In this document: in pieces, positions 42,714-53,437 of the stretch
Position numbering within the stretch: position 1 is the stretch's first letter
Layout of the letters: every line of letters starts with the position of its first letter
Origin: Alkaliphilus oremlandii OhILAs
GTDB lineage: Bacteria > Bacillota > Clostridia > Peptostreptococcales > Natronincolaceae
Assembly (NCBI RefSeq): GCF_000018325.1
Contig: NC_009922.1
Coordinates: 2,108,001-2,172,000 of the forward strand
Direction of reading: 5' to 3'
DNA: 64,000 nt
The notes under the pieces: generated by a model
Told to the model about the DNA's origin: nothing
What the model saw: the letters and a program-made list of their open reading frames with translations, nothing else
Databases searched by the model: none
Program-made: the position numbers and the translations under genes

Positions 42714-44060
42714 TTACCTGTAAAGTGGTGATATTTCTTTATTTAAGTATTCTTTAATGGCTTTAGCTATAGCCTCTGCCATTAATGGTGGAACTGCATT
42801 CCCTACTTGAGTAAACTGGGCTGTTCTTGGTCCTTCAAATATATAATTATCAGGGAAACTTTGAATTCTAGCTGCTTCTCTTACTGTTAATGATCTACAC
42901 TGATTAATGTCTGGATGAATGTTATAATGTCCATCTTTAGATATATGTGCCACAATTGTATGTGGAATTTCATTTTTCATATGAACTTTAAATCTATCAA
43001 GAAATGCCTTTTCATTCTTATGAGTTCTATCTTCTTCAGGAATATCAGTATACATTAGTCGTTTTCCACTTTCAGCAAACTCTATTGCCTTTTTATATAT
43101 TCGCAAATCTCTTTCTTGATTAGATCTTGATTTATGGTTTATAACACCAATACTATCTGCCCTCATTAATCTTTGAAATGCTGATAAACTTTCACCTTCA
43201 TTTGAAACATAATTTAATGTATCAAAATCGCTCCCTTGACCGGATTTGAGTTTTGGCAAGTCTCCAATTGCATTTTTAGTAGTCATGTTCTCAAAAGAGT
43301 ATGCATATTTCTTAAAATCAGGGTATTGGTAATTTAAATCATCTCTAAATCCAAATAATATCATTCTTTTTCTACTTTGATGCACGCCAAAATCACTAGC
43401 ATGTAAAATACATTCTTTAGGGTCATCATTAGTTCCAGCAAGTAGGATATACCCTATCTCCTTAAATTCATCTACAATACTTTTAAAAACTTCACCTTTT
43501 TTTGCATTTAATATTCCTGGTACATTTTCAAAAATAAACATTCTAGGCTTAAAATGTTTAACTATTTCTTTATAATACCTAAAAAGATAATTCCTCTTAT
43601 CAGTTTCTGCCTTATCTTTCATTCTTCCTCTACCTACCAGTGAGTATGCTTGACAAGGAGGTCCTCCGATAATCAGATCTGTACTACTATAATTTTTATA
43701 CTTTAGAGAATCTTCAAGTAACTCTATTATTTCATCAATCCCTGTAACATTTTTTTCTTCTAAAGGATTCCCAAAAGCTTTATTTAATACTTCATATTGT
43801 AACTTTTCTTTTATTTCAGGATATTTCCTATAAATAGTTTGTCTACTTTCTTCAATATTACGATACCCATTTACTCTTTTAAAGTAATCAAAATATATCT
43901 CAAGGTCATTCTTGCTCTTTAAAAAATGATATATAATTCTTGTTTTCAAAGTTTCACAAGCCCATTTATCTTTCTCAACATGTGCAACTATTTCAAAACC
44001 CTGTCTCATAAACCCTTCTGTTAGTCCACCTGCACCTGAAAACAAGTCAATTACAACCAT
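42714..44060 (-). CDS. Cytosine-5 DNA methyltransferase (DrmMII-like)
   Basis: 448 residues. Motif I is VVIDLFSGAGGLTEGF at the N-terminus. Motif IV, IIGGPPCQAYSLVGRG, holds the catalytic Cys136. Motif VI is FIFENVPGIL, motif VIII HQSRKRMILFGF and motif X QVGNAVPPLMAEAIAKAI. The target domain between VIII and X is about 100 residues. It methylates a specific cytosine, and in DISARM this marks self DNA. It is the last gene of the operon. The gap to the upstream NERD gene is about 85 bases. Confidence 0.92.
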   Translation of the reverse strand: MVVIDLFSGAGGLTEGFMRQGFEIVAHVEKDKWACETLKTRIIYHFLKSKNDLEIYFDYFKRVNGYRNIEESRQTIYRKYPEIKEKLQYEVLNKAFGNPLEEKNVTGIDEIIELLEDSLKYKNYSSTDLIIGGPPCQAYSLVGRGRMKDKAETDKRNYLFRYYKEIVKHFKPRMFIFENVPGILNAKKGEVFKSIVDEFKEIGYILLAGTNDDPKECILHASDFGVHQSRKRMILFGFRDDLNYQYPDFKKYAYSFENMTTKNAIGDLPKLKSGQGSDFDTLNYVSNEGESLSAFQRLMRADSIGVINHKSRSNQERDLRIYKKAIEFAESGKRLMYTDIPEEDRTHKNEKAFLDRFKVHMKNEIPHTIVAHISKDGHYNIHPDINQCRSLTVREAARIQSFPDNYIFEGPRTAQFTQVGNAVPPLMAEAIAKAIKEYLNKEISPLYR

Positions 44061-44144
44061 TTAACTCAACTCCAATTTATTTTAATCTCAATCCATTATA
44101 CCAAGCAAATAATTATTATACAATATTTTCATGTTTATGTAAAC

Positions 44145-45881
44145 TTAAACACTGTACTTTTCTATACTTTCCATAATAACTTCTTGCATTTCAGTTGCAG
44201 CATCATTTTTATAAAAAATATAAAGTAATGCCTTTGCCCTAGAAATTCCAGTATAATTAATTAACCTAATATTAGGATCAGCGAACCGATCGAAATCTAT
44301 TAATATTATAACTTTTGATTCCATTCCTTTAAAACTTTGAATTGTTGAAAACTTTATGCTATCATCTAAAATAGCTTTAAATTTCATGCTTGATATATTT
44401 TGAAAGGTGCAGATGGACTTAAATATATCATTACCTTCTAATGCAGATTTTTCAAACGAATATGGAGATAAAATTACTATATCTTTTAATTTTATACCCT
44501 CACTTTTTAATTTTTTAACTACCTTTACTACTTTACTTTGAAGTTCTTTATTATTATCATAACCTTCACTTTGAACATTTTCTCCATCTACCTTTAAAAT
44601 TTCCTCTTGTTTCAGTCCTGTCATTAGCATATTGTAAGTACCTATCTGTTTTGTATTTCTACAATTTACTTGTAAATACAAGATTGTAGGTTGGCATTCT
44701 TGCAATAAAGAATATCCTTCATCGAAGTATGTATTATATATATTTTGATTAGAATCATAAAAAACGTACCAACTACCTTCTCTAAGTCCGCCCTTAAGGA
44801 GTTCATCTAAGCAGAATAAATACTCTGTCGTAAGTAAATCTTGCCCTTCATCAATAATTAAAACATCAAACTTTTCATCTAATGTATTTGTTTCTGTAAG
44901 TTCAATAAATCGTTCAGGCATTATTTTTTTAAAAAACTGCTGTTGATTAAATTCCTTTATATCAGATGTCTTGATAAATCTGCTGATATACTCATGAAAA
45001 TTTGTTAACTCTATATTATTACTACATTTATCTATATCAGCTAAGCTTATTTTTAAATATTGAGATATTAGCTTGTTATAGCATAGGTACAGTACCCTCT
45101 TTCCCATACTCGCAAGCTGTTTAGCATGTTCTAAAGCGAGTAGGGTTTTCCCAGTCCCAGCACCTCCATTTATCAGAATTCTTTTATTTACTGAAATCAT
45201 TTTAAAGTAATTATACTGTTCTTCAGTCAGTACAATTAAGCGTTTATCTATTTCGTCTGTAATTTTCCCAAGTGTAGGTACACAAGCAAAGTCACCTCTT
45301 AAAATATTTTCTGCCTGGTTTATTTCTATTTTTGAGAGTTTATTGCCTTCAAATCCATGTTTTTCTTTGGTGTTTTCTCTCCAATAACTAAAAGTTTTTT
45401 GAACATAGGACACTATTTCTTCATCAGTATATCTATCATCATATATAATTTCTTGAATTATATCAGGACCTTTTCGGTTAAAAGCTATATCTGGGAATAC
45501 TACTCCACTAGCATATTGGCATCTTGATAAAGGATGTTGATAACCTATTTTTTCTTTAATATACTTCTGAAGAGAGAACATATTGCCGATTACTTGCTTA
45601 AATGGACCTTCTGTACTAGTATTTGTATTTCCAAATCTATCTTGAAAGTGCCATATACCATCTTCACGAAAAACAGCTCCCCCTTTTATCTCTAAACACA
45701 GTATGCCTTCTTTACATACAATAACAAAATCTATTTCTCCAAATACCTTTTTTATATGACTTCCCATGCTTAAGGAATGAAAAACAATCCAATCTAAATC
45801 TATTTTTTGCAAAGCCTTAAATAATTTTTTTTCTGCATTACTTACATCATCATTATAATAAGGAGGTATCATTTTAGCCAT
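44145..45881 (-). CDS. NERD nuclease-domain plus UvrD-type helicase protein
   Basis: 578 residues. The N-terminal NERD domain (about 14-130) has FGEIDFVIVCKEGILCLEIK, with the Asp and Glu-x-Lys of the PD-(D/E)XK-type nuclease site. From about 230 an SF1 helicase follows: ILINGGAGTGKTLLALEHAK is Walker A and VLIIDEGQDLL Walker B. It ends TIQSFKGMESKVIILIDF and YTGISRAKALLYIF. The Walker A and catalytic residues look intact. It starts at the last base of the DrmB stop. In this operon it could supply the nuclease that DrmC gives in standard DISARM. Confidence 0.85.
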   Translation of the reverse strand: MAKMIPPYYNDDVSNAEKKLFKALQKIDLDWIVFHSLSMGSHIKKVFGEIDFVIVCKEGILCLEIKGGAVFREDGIWHFQDRFGNTNTSTEGPFKQVIGNMFSLQKYIKEKIGYQHPLSRCQYASGVVFPDIAFNRKGPDIIQEIIYDDRYTDEEIVSYVQKTFSYWRENTKEKHGFEGNKLSKIEINQAENILRGDFACVPTLGKITDEIDKRLIVLTEEQYNYFKMISVNKRILINGGAGTGKTLLALEHAKQLASMGKRVLYLCYNKLISQYLKISLADIDKCSNNIELTNFHEYISRFIKTSDIKEFNQQQFFKKIMPERFIELTETNTLDEKFDVLIIDEGQDLLTTEYLFCLDELLKGGLREGSWYVFYDSNQNIYNTYFDEGYSLLQECQPTILYLQVNCRNTKQIGTYNMLMTGLKQEEILKVDGENVQSEGYDNNKELQSKVVKVVKKLKSEGIKLKDIVILSPYSFEKSALEGNDIFKSICTFQNISSMKFKAILDDSIKFSTIQSFKGMESKVIILIDFDRFADPNIRLINYTGISRAKALLYIFYKNDAATEMQEVIMESIEKYSV

Positions 45882-47716
45882 TATTTTTCCTCCAATAATA
45901 ATTCACTAAAAAAACCTAATTTCTTATTATCTAATTTACCTACTACTGTTGCACGATCCAAAAATAAGTTTCTCATTTCGCAACTTGTTTCTGGTAAAAG
46001 AGCACAGGAATGACATGCAGCTAAGTTTAATGAATTAAGTCCTTGCCCATGTGACTGTATACATAAAGGGTCTGAAGAACACCAGCTAGCAGATTCTAAC
46101 ATGCTTTTAAATGTATTTTCTAATCTATCTTTTCTTCCTTCGTAAACCAAACCACCAAGACTACCTTCAGAATCTGGAGTAGCTGTATAAATTAAAATTC
46201 CAGCCATGTTATATTCATTATCTTCTTTATTAAAAGTAGAATATATTTTTTCTTTAATAGAAGATGTAGAATATCCACATTCTAAAATTAGCTGCTGAAT
46301 AAGTAGGTGAGATAATGTGTGAAGTAATATATACCTAGGCGAAAATTTTTCATTTTTAAAATCTACTCGCTCCATATTTTGCTTTAATATATTACATCTT
46401 TTAATTACATCTGGATTTTCTTCCCAACGTCTTAATTTTTCTTCATTTAATTTTAGAAAAATACCTTCACCATTTAATTCTATGGCAGGTAACCAATCTG
46501 GATTTTTTTTAATTGTAATAGGAGCTAATTTTTCTTTTTCATCTTCAAAACTAACATCTGAATTAATACGGGTAAAGCCTCTTAATACTAAAACTTCTCT
46601 TAGTTTTTCAACAAGGACTATCTTATCAATATAGGGAGTTAGGAATTCTGGAATGTCACCTTGCTTTGTTGTAAAGTGTTCTTCCGAAATATCTTCTTGT
46701 CCAATAAACGCTCTATATTCATCTTGTACAATTTCGATTTCAGTTTTTCCTTTATTATCTGTCATATTTTTTATTCTCAAAATAAGTTGTTCTTTAGCTT
46801 CTTCCTTTGTACAGTTGCATTTTTCATGTGGCTTTTTACTTTCTAGTATTAAATTAATCATCAAATCGTCTTCTGGATTAATTCCTCTTATAAGACTTAC
46901 ATAGTTATCAAATTCAGCCTGTATTCTACTGCTCCAAGGTGGAATTGACAATGCGCTTGCATGTTTTGTAAAATATAAATTTGTACCTCCACGTTGAGCA
47001 GTCCTTAAAATTGCATTACAATCCTTAGTATCTTGATCCCTGAGCCAAGGTCTATTGCCACTACACTTATATACATTATTGCCTGCAAAAGCAACCTTTG
47101 AAAAACTTCCATCCATGTTTCTAGTATATCTTTCCTTGCCATTTTCTTTACAAGTTTTACAGTAGATTAAAATACTTTCTAAACCGCCACTTTCTTTACT
47201 ATTAAACATATATAAATCATGATTTTCACATGAGTCTGGGTCTCCCCTATGAACCCACCATCCGTAAGGAAAATCCTCTAGGTGACCATTTTCACAGGCA
47301 ACGACAAATCTAGATGGGATCATACTTGTCTCTCCACATTTTCTGCATTTCATCTTTTTACCTAACTTAAACCACTTATAATTCTCTATTTTACCACACC
47401 TTGAACATATTAATATTTCTGGAAAACGAAATGCTGGAACATCCCTAGATCCTAATTTGCTAAAAGGATTATCTCCAGACTCTACGACCACTTTAGGCTT
47501 AACAAAATATTTAACACCAAGATATTTCTCAAGATTTACCTCTGATAATCTAAATTTTTCGTTATCAGCATGATTCCAAAAATCGAGTCCTGCAATAATA
47601 ACAGAATCATGTGGTAAGTCTACAATAGATCCACACCCAAAGGTTGTAACTAATTGAGTTTGTCGTACTGTCCCTACTACTCTCTTTTGCTTATTTCTTT
47701 CTGTATTTAAGTTCAT
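45881..47716 (-). CDS. drmB: DrmB-like protein with DUF1998
   Basis: 611 residues. It starts with the RQTQLVTTFGCGSIVDL motif of DrmB and has a zinc ribbon CSRCGKIENYK / CRKCGE near residue 105. The DUF1998 region is in the last third: HTLSHLLIQQLILECGYS, LIYTATPDSEGSLGGLV and LAACHSCALLPETSCE, with LDRATVVG. In DISARM it forms a complex with DrmA. It stands one base from the end of drmA and overlaps the NERD gene by one base. Confidence 0.88.
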   Translation of the reverse strand: MNLNTERNKQKRVVGTVRQTQLVTTFGCGSIVDLPHDSVIIAGLDFWNHADNEKFRLSEVNLEKYLGVKYFVKPKVVVESGDNPFSKLGSRDVPAFRFPEILICSRCGKIENYKWFKLGKKMKCRKCGETSMIPSRFVVACENGHLEDFPYGWWVHRGDPDSCENHDLYMFNSKESGGLESILIYCKTCKENGKERYTRNMDGSFSKVAFAGNNVYKCSGNRPWLRDQDTKDCNAILRTAQRGGTNLYFTKHASALSIPPWSSRIQAEFDNYVSLIRGINPEDDLMINLILESKKPHEKCNCTKEEAKEQLILRIKNMTDNKGKTEIEIVQDEYRAFIGQEDISEEHFTTKQGDIPEFLTPYIDKIVLVEKLREVLVLRGFTRINSDVSFEDEKEKLAPITIKKNPDWLPAIELNGEGIFLKLNEEKLRRWEENPDVIKRCNILKQNMERVDFKNEKFSPRYILLHTLSHLLIQQLILECGYSTSSIKEKIYSTFNKEDNEYNMAGILIYTATPDSEGSLGGLVYEGRKDRLENTFKSMLESASWCSSDPLCIQSHGQGLNSLNLAACHSCALLPETSCEMRNLFLDRATVVGKLDNKKLGFFSELLLEEK

Positions 47717-47717
47717 A

Positions 47718-50700
47718 TTAATCCTCCTCTAAAAATACATTAGATTGAAAATCAACATTTCTCATTGAATTAAGCACCTGAAATGATCCTTCTTCTTCTT
47801 CTGTATTTTTTAGTAATGGATATACAATTCCCTTACCATATTTGCTATAAGTTAAATTATCAAACTCTGCTACTTCTTGCCATCTAAGTTTAATATCATC
47901 TAATTCTTCAGCTGTCTCCTGTAAGCCTAATTCACTTCTTAATATGGTTTCAGCTCTTTCTAAGATAAAATCTTCTATTTCCTGAAGCCTATCGTCATAT
48001 TGATCGTAATTTCGTGCACTCTTTTCATCTCTTAGCTCAGCTATCCAGTGCCTACACATACTAATATATACTGCTGACAAAGCTCGTTCTCTTGCTCTTG
48101 CTGAAAAAGGTGTTAAACTAGTAGATTCTACATGTTTATACATTGCAGAATGATATACCATAAATTGTTCGTAATGGGACCTATCTCTTGATCTTGAAGG
48201 ATTATAAACTGAAATTACTAAACCAGGATTTTTCCTACCTACACGACTTGAAGCCTGAATATATTCTGAATTTGACTTAGGTTGTCCATTAACCACCATA
48301 AGCCCTAACCTACTTATATCTACTCCAACAGATATCATATTTGAAGCTAGTACATAGTCAAAGGCTTCTCCGGTTTCATATGTTCTACTTAAATCTTCTA
48401 GAGCTTTTGTAATTTCTGACTGGTTTTTTCTACTTGTTAGTTCTTCTAAATACTCATATTTTTTTTCCCCACTAAATGAAGGATTTAGTTTTTTAAATTT
48501 AGTGTTATATAAAAATGCATATCTATCTTGAACGTCATCATACACCTGTACTACTGCTCCACCTAATTCTCTTAGACTATTAAAGTATCCGGTAAGTGTC
48601 CAATAATTATCAACAACTTCATCTTCAAATCCCTTATCTTTTAAATACCTAGTAGCAAATTGTAAAAGTGCATATACTCTAATCAAAGTTGTTGTAGCAC
48701 TCTTATGTGGCGATAAAACTCCTATATATTTTCTACCTGGCCTTTCATCAATTGTAGCTTCTACTGCAAAATAAGAGTCTCGTATATTAATTCCTTGCGG
48801 AGGGAACTGCCTATGTTCCCTAGCATATAATGATAAAATTTGATTGGCTGCATTTCTGATAGTAGCAGTTGATGCAATAATTTTTGGTTTAATACCTTTT
48901 CTATAACAGAAGAAATCAATTGCAGTTTCATATAGCCCTGTAACTGTACCTAAAGGTCCAGCAATAAGATGAAGTTCATCTTGAATAATTAAGTCGGGTG
49001 GCAGATATGGTGAATCTATTCCGAAGATTTGCCCTATTTTAGGTTCCCAAGTCATTCTAGCAAACTTATCTACTGTACTAATAATTAATGTTGGCTTAAA
49101 GTTATATATATCCTCATCTATTAAATAAATTGGTAGTCCATCTTTATACTCACAATCTTTGTTTGGGCAAAAAATCTTCATATGCCCATTTTTAATCTCA
49201 TATTGTTGTGGAGTAATAGCAGCACCACATACTGGGCACTTAAGTATCTGACATGGATTTCCTTCAGTTACAGCCTTTATCCCATTTCTTTGAATTTTTT
49301 GAAGGCTTTTTTCTGCATCACTTAACTTATTTGGTGTTAATCCACCACCTACAAATAATCCAATACTAATTTCTTCTCCACCAAATTTTTGATTTTTTCT
49401 TATAGATTCACAAGCACAGATCAATGCAGCAGCTCTCTCAAACTGTTGTATTGTCAGTAACCTTAAAGTATATCTCATAATAATTGTTACTCCTGCACCA
49501 GCATCTTTATGGCGAAGTCTTCTTAAAAATATTATAAAGGCTGAAATACCTAGATAAGCCTCTGTTTTCCCTCCACCAGTAGGGAACCATAATAGATCTA
49601 CAATATCTCTGTACTTGTTTTTTGTATCAACAATAGATGGTATTTCTTGTAATAAAAATGCCAGTTGAAATGGATACCAGGTCATTTTTGTCAGATCAAC
49701 CTTTTTGCCTTCTCTCTCCATAAATGCAACACGCTGATCTAGCATAGCCTGATTAGCTAATTGAAATGCTCTAAAGACCATATCATCTTCTAACATTTTT
49801 ATGCTATGTTTAATTCTATCTGATGTTTCTTTACATAGACCTATATTTTCTTTAGAAGAATTTTCAAATCTTTTATCTAATTTCTCAGATTCTTTAATTT
49901 GGTCTCTAACCCATTCATCGTAAGAACTAACTAATTCAGTTAATCCATCTACTACTTTCTCTTTAGATTCTGTAGCCAAAAAATTCATTTGCAAAATTTT
50001 CGTGTTCACCTTAACAGATGCCATCATTTGTTTAACTTCCTGCTTCGGCATGGTTCTAGATGAAAGCTTATAGCATCCTATTTCATTTGTATATGGCTCA
50101 ACTGCACATCCATGGCCTAATGCATAGTTTTTTACATGACTATAAAGCATATTTAAATTTTTCAGCTCTGTATCTTCACTTATCTCAACATTCATTTTCT
50201 TTGGAATAAAAATCGGATCATTTTCATTAATAGCTGTAACATCAAATGATACTTGATAGAATCCATTCATTTCGTTTATTTTAGAACTACTATTTCCCTT
50301 ATGTGTGTTAACTAAGGCTATGGTAATAGTCTTAGATCCATCTGCAAATGTTTTTTGTATATAAATTTGTAGCTCCAGGCCTTCGTCAACTAATATTATT
50401 TGAATATATTGCTCTGGCTGAAATAAAACTTCTTTTTGAACAGCTACCTGAGCTCGTTTCCACCTTTGCTTATTATACTTCTTCTTTTTTAGTTGATTTT
50501 TACCCTCGCTGGATTCATTACTGATTTCTTCGACCTCTATGCTTTGTTCAATTTCAGTTTCATCATCACTTATACTAACAGCTTCACCATTTTCCATGCC
50601 TTCTTGAACTAGTTCATATTTACCATATTTAACTGAAACTTTTAAACCATTTACTCCGGAGGAAATAGTTGTAGAAATTGCCATAGAAGAAGGTTGATAC

Positions 50701-50972
50701 ATATTACTTAATGAAATCCCTCGATCTACATCTTCAAATGAGTCTCCATGTGTATAGTCTTTCAACATACTCTTTTCGTCCATTTTTACGTTTTCATTAT
50801 TTACCTGCTCTAACGGATCTACTTCTACCTTCTGTGGAAATAATATACCCATAGAATAGTATTGAGAAGGCCCTTCTTCTATAATCTCATCTTCCTCTAA
50901 TGGTCCAATAAGGTCCATATACAGAAAATCTTCAATAATGCTTCTTGCTTCATAAAACTTATCGAATGCCAT
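47718..50972 (-). CDS. drmA: DrmA-like SNF2/SF2 helicase
   Basis: 1084 residues. The start has FLYMDLIGPLEEDEII and YYSMGILFP, as in DrmA. The helicase core begins near residue 464 with WFPTGGGKTEAYL (Walker A), then DELHLIAGPLGTVTGLYE as the D-E-x-H box, a Cys4 zinc knot (CPVCGAAIT / CPNKDC), and the C-terminal motif NMISVGVDISRLGLMVVNGQ and QASSRVGRK (motif VI). DrmA is an ATP-dependent DNA translocase that acts with DrmB in DISARM. All motifs look intact. GGGGGG precedes the ATG. Confidence 0.88.
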   Translation of the reverse strand: MAFDKFYEARSIIEDFLYMDLIGPLEEDEIIEEGPSQYYSMGILFPQKVEVDPLEQVNNENVKMDEKSMLKDYTHGDSFEDVDRGISLSNMYQPSSMAISTTISSGVNGLKVSVKYGKYELVQEGMENGEAVSISDDETEIEQSIEVEEISNESSEGKNQLKKKKYNKQRWKRAQVAVQKEVLFQPEQYIQIILVDEGLELQIYIQKTFADGSKTITIALVNTHKGNSSSKINEMNGFYQVSFDVTAINENDPIFIPKKMNVEISEDTELKNLNMLYSHVKNYALGHGCAVEPYTNEIGCYKLSSRTMPKQEVKQMMASVKVNTKILQMNFLATESKEKVVDGLTELVSSYDEWVRDQIKESEKLDKRFENSSKENIGLCKETSDRIKHSIKMLEDDMVFRAFQLANQAMLDQRVAFMEREGKKVDLTKMTWYPFQLAFLLQEIPSIVDTKNKYRDIVDLLWFPTGGGKTEAYLGISAFIIFLRRLRHKDAGAGVTIIMRYTLRLLTIQQFERAAALICACESIRKNQKFGGEEISIGLFVGGGLTPNKLSDAEKSLQKIQRNGIKAVTEGNPCQILKCPVCGAAITPQQYEIKNGHMKIFCPNKDCEYKDGLPIYLIDEDIYNFKPTLIISTVDKFARMTWEPKIGQIFGIDSPYLPPDLIIQDELHLIAGPLGTVTGLYETAIDFFCYRKGIKPKIIASTATIRNAANQILSLYAREHRQFPPQGINIRDSYFAVEATIDERPGRKYIGVLSPHKSATTTLIRVYALLQFATRYLKDKGFEDEVVDNYWTLTGYFNSLRELGGAVVQVYDDVQDRYAFLYNTKFKKLNPSFSGEKKYEYLEELTSRKNQSEITKALEDLSRTYETGEAFDYVLASNMISVGVDISRLGLMVVNGQPKSNSEYIQASSRVGRKNPGLVISVYNPSRSRDRSHYEQFMVYHSAMYKHVESTSLTPFSARARERALSAVYISMCRHWIAELRDEKSARNYDQYDDRLQEIEDFILERAETILRSELGLQETAEELDDIKLRWQEVAEFDNLTYSKYGKGIVYPLLKNTEEEEGSFQVLNSMRNVDFQSNVFLEED

Positions 50973-50994
50973 TATATCCCCCCTGTGTTTATTA

Positions 50995-53433
50995 TTAATA
51001 TCTCTCTATTTTACCTAGTCCAACTAAGGATACACCTAACCATAATCCTTTTCGGCTATATTCATTTGGCAGTTCTGTGTTTCCCTCTTTAATATACGTA
51101 CACACTTCATCTATATATACTTTTCTTATTTCATTAGGAAACTTTGTTATATCTCTTGTAGGTATTCTGTTGATTTTTTTGTATGTTCTATAAATATCCT
51201 CTGTAAACTGAAGTGACATACTACCAATTACATGATCATCATGGTAGATATAATAATATACATCATTATCTATAACTTGTTTCTTTAAAACCACAGGTTC
51301 TCCACTTTTTACATTATTTAATAAATACTCTTGATTTTCCTTTGGACTATTATAAGGAGACAATATATTTTCATTGATAAAACTTGTAGCATCAATGTCA
51401 TATTCTTTTCCAACCTCAATATTCTGTATAAATACCTTTTTAGTGAATCTGTGCCTCTGAGTTTCTACCCATCTATTACTAGCAGTATTAACTTTTCTCA
51501 TATATAGTGCTTTTTCTCCAAATGTAGAACGATAAATTTTAAATTTTGGCCTTGTAACAGCCACATAATAAGTTTTTATTTCATTCCTAATACCATTTTC
51601 TTCTTTATAAGATAAAATATCATCATTTAATAAAACAACCTGGTCAAATTCTCTTCCCTTTGCTCTGTGTATAGTTGATACTGTAAAATTACTAACCCCT
51701 TGTATACATAAACTATCAAATAAATGTTTCTTAGTACTTAAATTTAATACAAAATCCTCTATATTCAAGTGGGAAGCCCTTTGGGCTTCAATAGTCTTTA
51801 ACTCTTCCCAAACAGCTTTTATATCTAATGTTTCTTCTAAATTTAATTTATTAATTGCTACTTCAAATTCATCATAATCAATAATTACTTTTTCGAATAA
51901 TGAAAATACTTTTCCTAGCCATGGTTTTAATAACTTAAAGTTTGAAGGCCTTTGTACTTTATGATAAATCTCTTGATCATGAAGATAACTAGATACTTTT
52001 AATGCCTGTCCATTTGTTCTACATAAGAAACATGCGTTCTTTAAGTTGCTTTCTTCCATACTATTTCTTATTTTTTTATATTCACTAAGAATTGGAAACC
52101 TTTCAATAGAAGATAGTAATGCCCGCTCTTGTTCTTCTTCTGTATCCATTAAAATACTTTTTCGAATATTTAGTGTTTCTTCAGCTAATTCTTTAATTTG
52201 TCTATGATTATTAATAAACTCATACTCTTTTATTTCATCCTTATATTTTAATCTTAACCACTTATTAAATTTCTCAGAATCTATCTCATCAAGTTGATCT
52301 TTTACCTGATGGTCATAAATTGATTGGCATAGGTCTCCTAATAATGTAAATCCACAGTCAACATGCTCTAAAATTGTTTGCACTAGTCGTGCCCTTACTC
52401 CTACTAAGTCCTGTATTTCATCTACAATTACATGTTCAATGCTGCTAAATATATCTGAATGTTTTTTTATTTCTTCAATACATAACTCAATTCTTTCCTC
52501 ATAGCCTTTTCCTGATAGATCGTAATCTTGATCTATTGCCTTCATTACATATGTTGCAAATGAATCAAATGTTCTAATATCAACTAAGTTTAAGTCCCAA
52601 TATGATACATCATCTTCAATGTCTTTAGAAAGTCTTTTATGAATTTCTCCTATTGCAGCTTTAGAAAAACTTAATATCATCATGTTCTCAGGATTAATTC
52701 CTTCTTCCAAAGTTAGATACTTTATCCTTTCGATTAATGTATATGTTTTACCAGTGCCAGGACCTGCATTTACAAGAATTTTAGTCGTTGGATCAGCAAC
52801 TATTACATCTTCTTGCTTATCTTCTAGTATTTCGCGCTTTATTTCATTTTCTTGAGAACTAATGCTAACTCTTTCTACTGGAGTTGGTATATCCTCATTT
52901 ATTTTAGTTAATTTATCATTCTCATCTTTTAGTTTTTCGTATGCTTTTTCATCAATGTTTGTCTTATCTATTGATTCAATCTGTTTGTCTACTATATTTT
53001 TATTTTCTATTAGTGTAGCAGGCTTAGAAATTTCAGCATAAGCATCTTCATCTTCTAATCTTTGGATACTAATAAATGACTCGATTTTTGCTTTTAATGC
53101 CTTAACATCTTCATGTGATAAATCACTTCTGCAGCCACTAAATCTCTTACAATCAACTTTTTCACATCTACATCCCCATACTTCTTCACTTTCTCGACTT
53201 AACATTCCCCATGTAAAGTCACCTTCTTCATTGTAGCTACATTTTACTAATTCATTTTTGTATAAATTAAGTTGAATAGGCGTAAGATCTCTTTCAGGAT
53301 TAAGATTAGCCAGTTTAATAAGTTTCGTTAAAGCAATTCGATCCTTAACTTGTCTACTAAAGACTTTGTCATTGAATAGTTCTCCATTTCTAGGATAAAT
53401 ATTACTTTTTATAGTAATGTTTGAATCCTTCAT
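50995..53433 (-). CDS. UvrD-like SF1 helicase with N-terminal Cys cluster
   Basis: 812 residues from ATG 53433 (GGAGGAATG upstream, inside the end of the Hsp70-like gene). A Cys-rich stretch CRCEKVDCKRFSGC lies near residue 90. The helicase core starts near 240 with ILVNAGPGTGKTYTLIERI (Walker A), then DIRTFDSFATY, HVIVDEIQDLVG (Walker B) and, near the end, VSTIHRAKGREFDQVVLL and TYYVAVTRPKFK. It is not a canonical DISARM part, and its DNA partner is unknown. Confidence 0.83.
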   Translation of the reverse strand: MKDSNITIKSNIYPRNGELFNDKVFSRQVKDRIALTKLIKLANLNPERDLTPIQLNLYKNELVKCSYNEEGDFTWGMLSRESEEVWGCRCEKVDCKRFSGCRSDLSHEDVKALKAKIESFISIQRLEDEDAYAEISKPATLIENKNIVDKQIESIDKTNIDEKAYEKLKDENDKLTKINEDIPTPVERVSISSQENEIKREILEDKQEDVIVADPTTKILVNAGPGTGKTYTLIERIKYLTLEEGINPENMMILSFSKAAIGEIHKRLSKDIEDDVSYWDLNLVDIRTFDSFATYVMKAIDQDYDLSGKGYEERIELCIEEIKKHSDIFSSIEHVIVDEIQDLVGVRARLVQTILEHVDCGFTLLGDLCQSIYDHQVKDQLDEIDSEKFNKWLRLKYKDEIKEYEFINNHRQIKELAEETLNIRKSILMDTEEEQERALLSSIERFPILSEYKKIRNSMEESNLKNACFLCRTNGQALKVSSYLHDQEIYHKVQRPSNFKLLKPWLGKVFSLFEKVIIDYDEFEVAINKLNLEETLDIKAVWEELKTIEAQRASHLNIEDFVLNLSTKKHLFDSLCIQGVSNFTVSTIHRAKGREFDQVVLLNDDILSYKEENGIRNEIKTYYVAVTRPKFKIYRSTFGEKALYMRKVNTASNRWVETQRHRFTKKVFIQNIEVGKEYDIDATSFINENILSPYNSPKENQEYLLNNVKSGEPVVLKKQVIDNDVYYYIYHDDHVIGSMSLQFTEDIYRTYKKINRIPTRDITKFPNEIRKVYIDEVCTYIKEGNTELPNEYSRKGLWLGVSLVGLGKIERY

Positions 53434-53437
53434 AATG

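Noticed and set aside
42714..44060. A simple type II restriction-modification system
   Set aside because: No restriction enzyme gene is next to the methyltransferase, and the operon continues into drmB and drmA.
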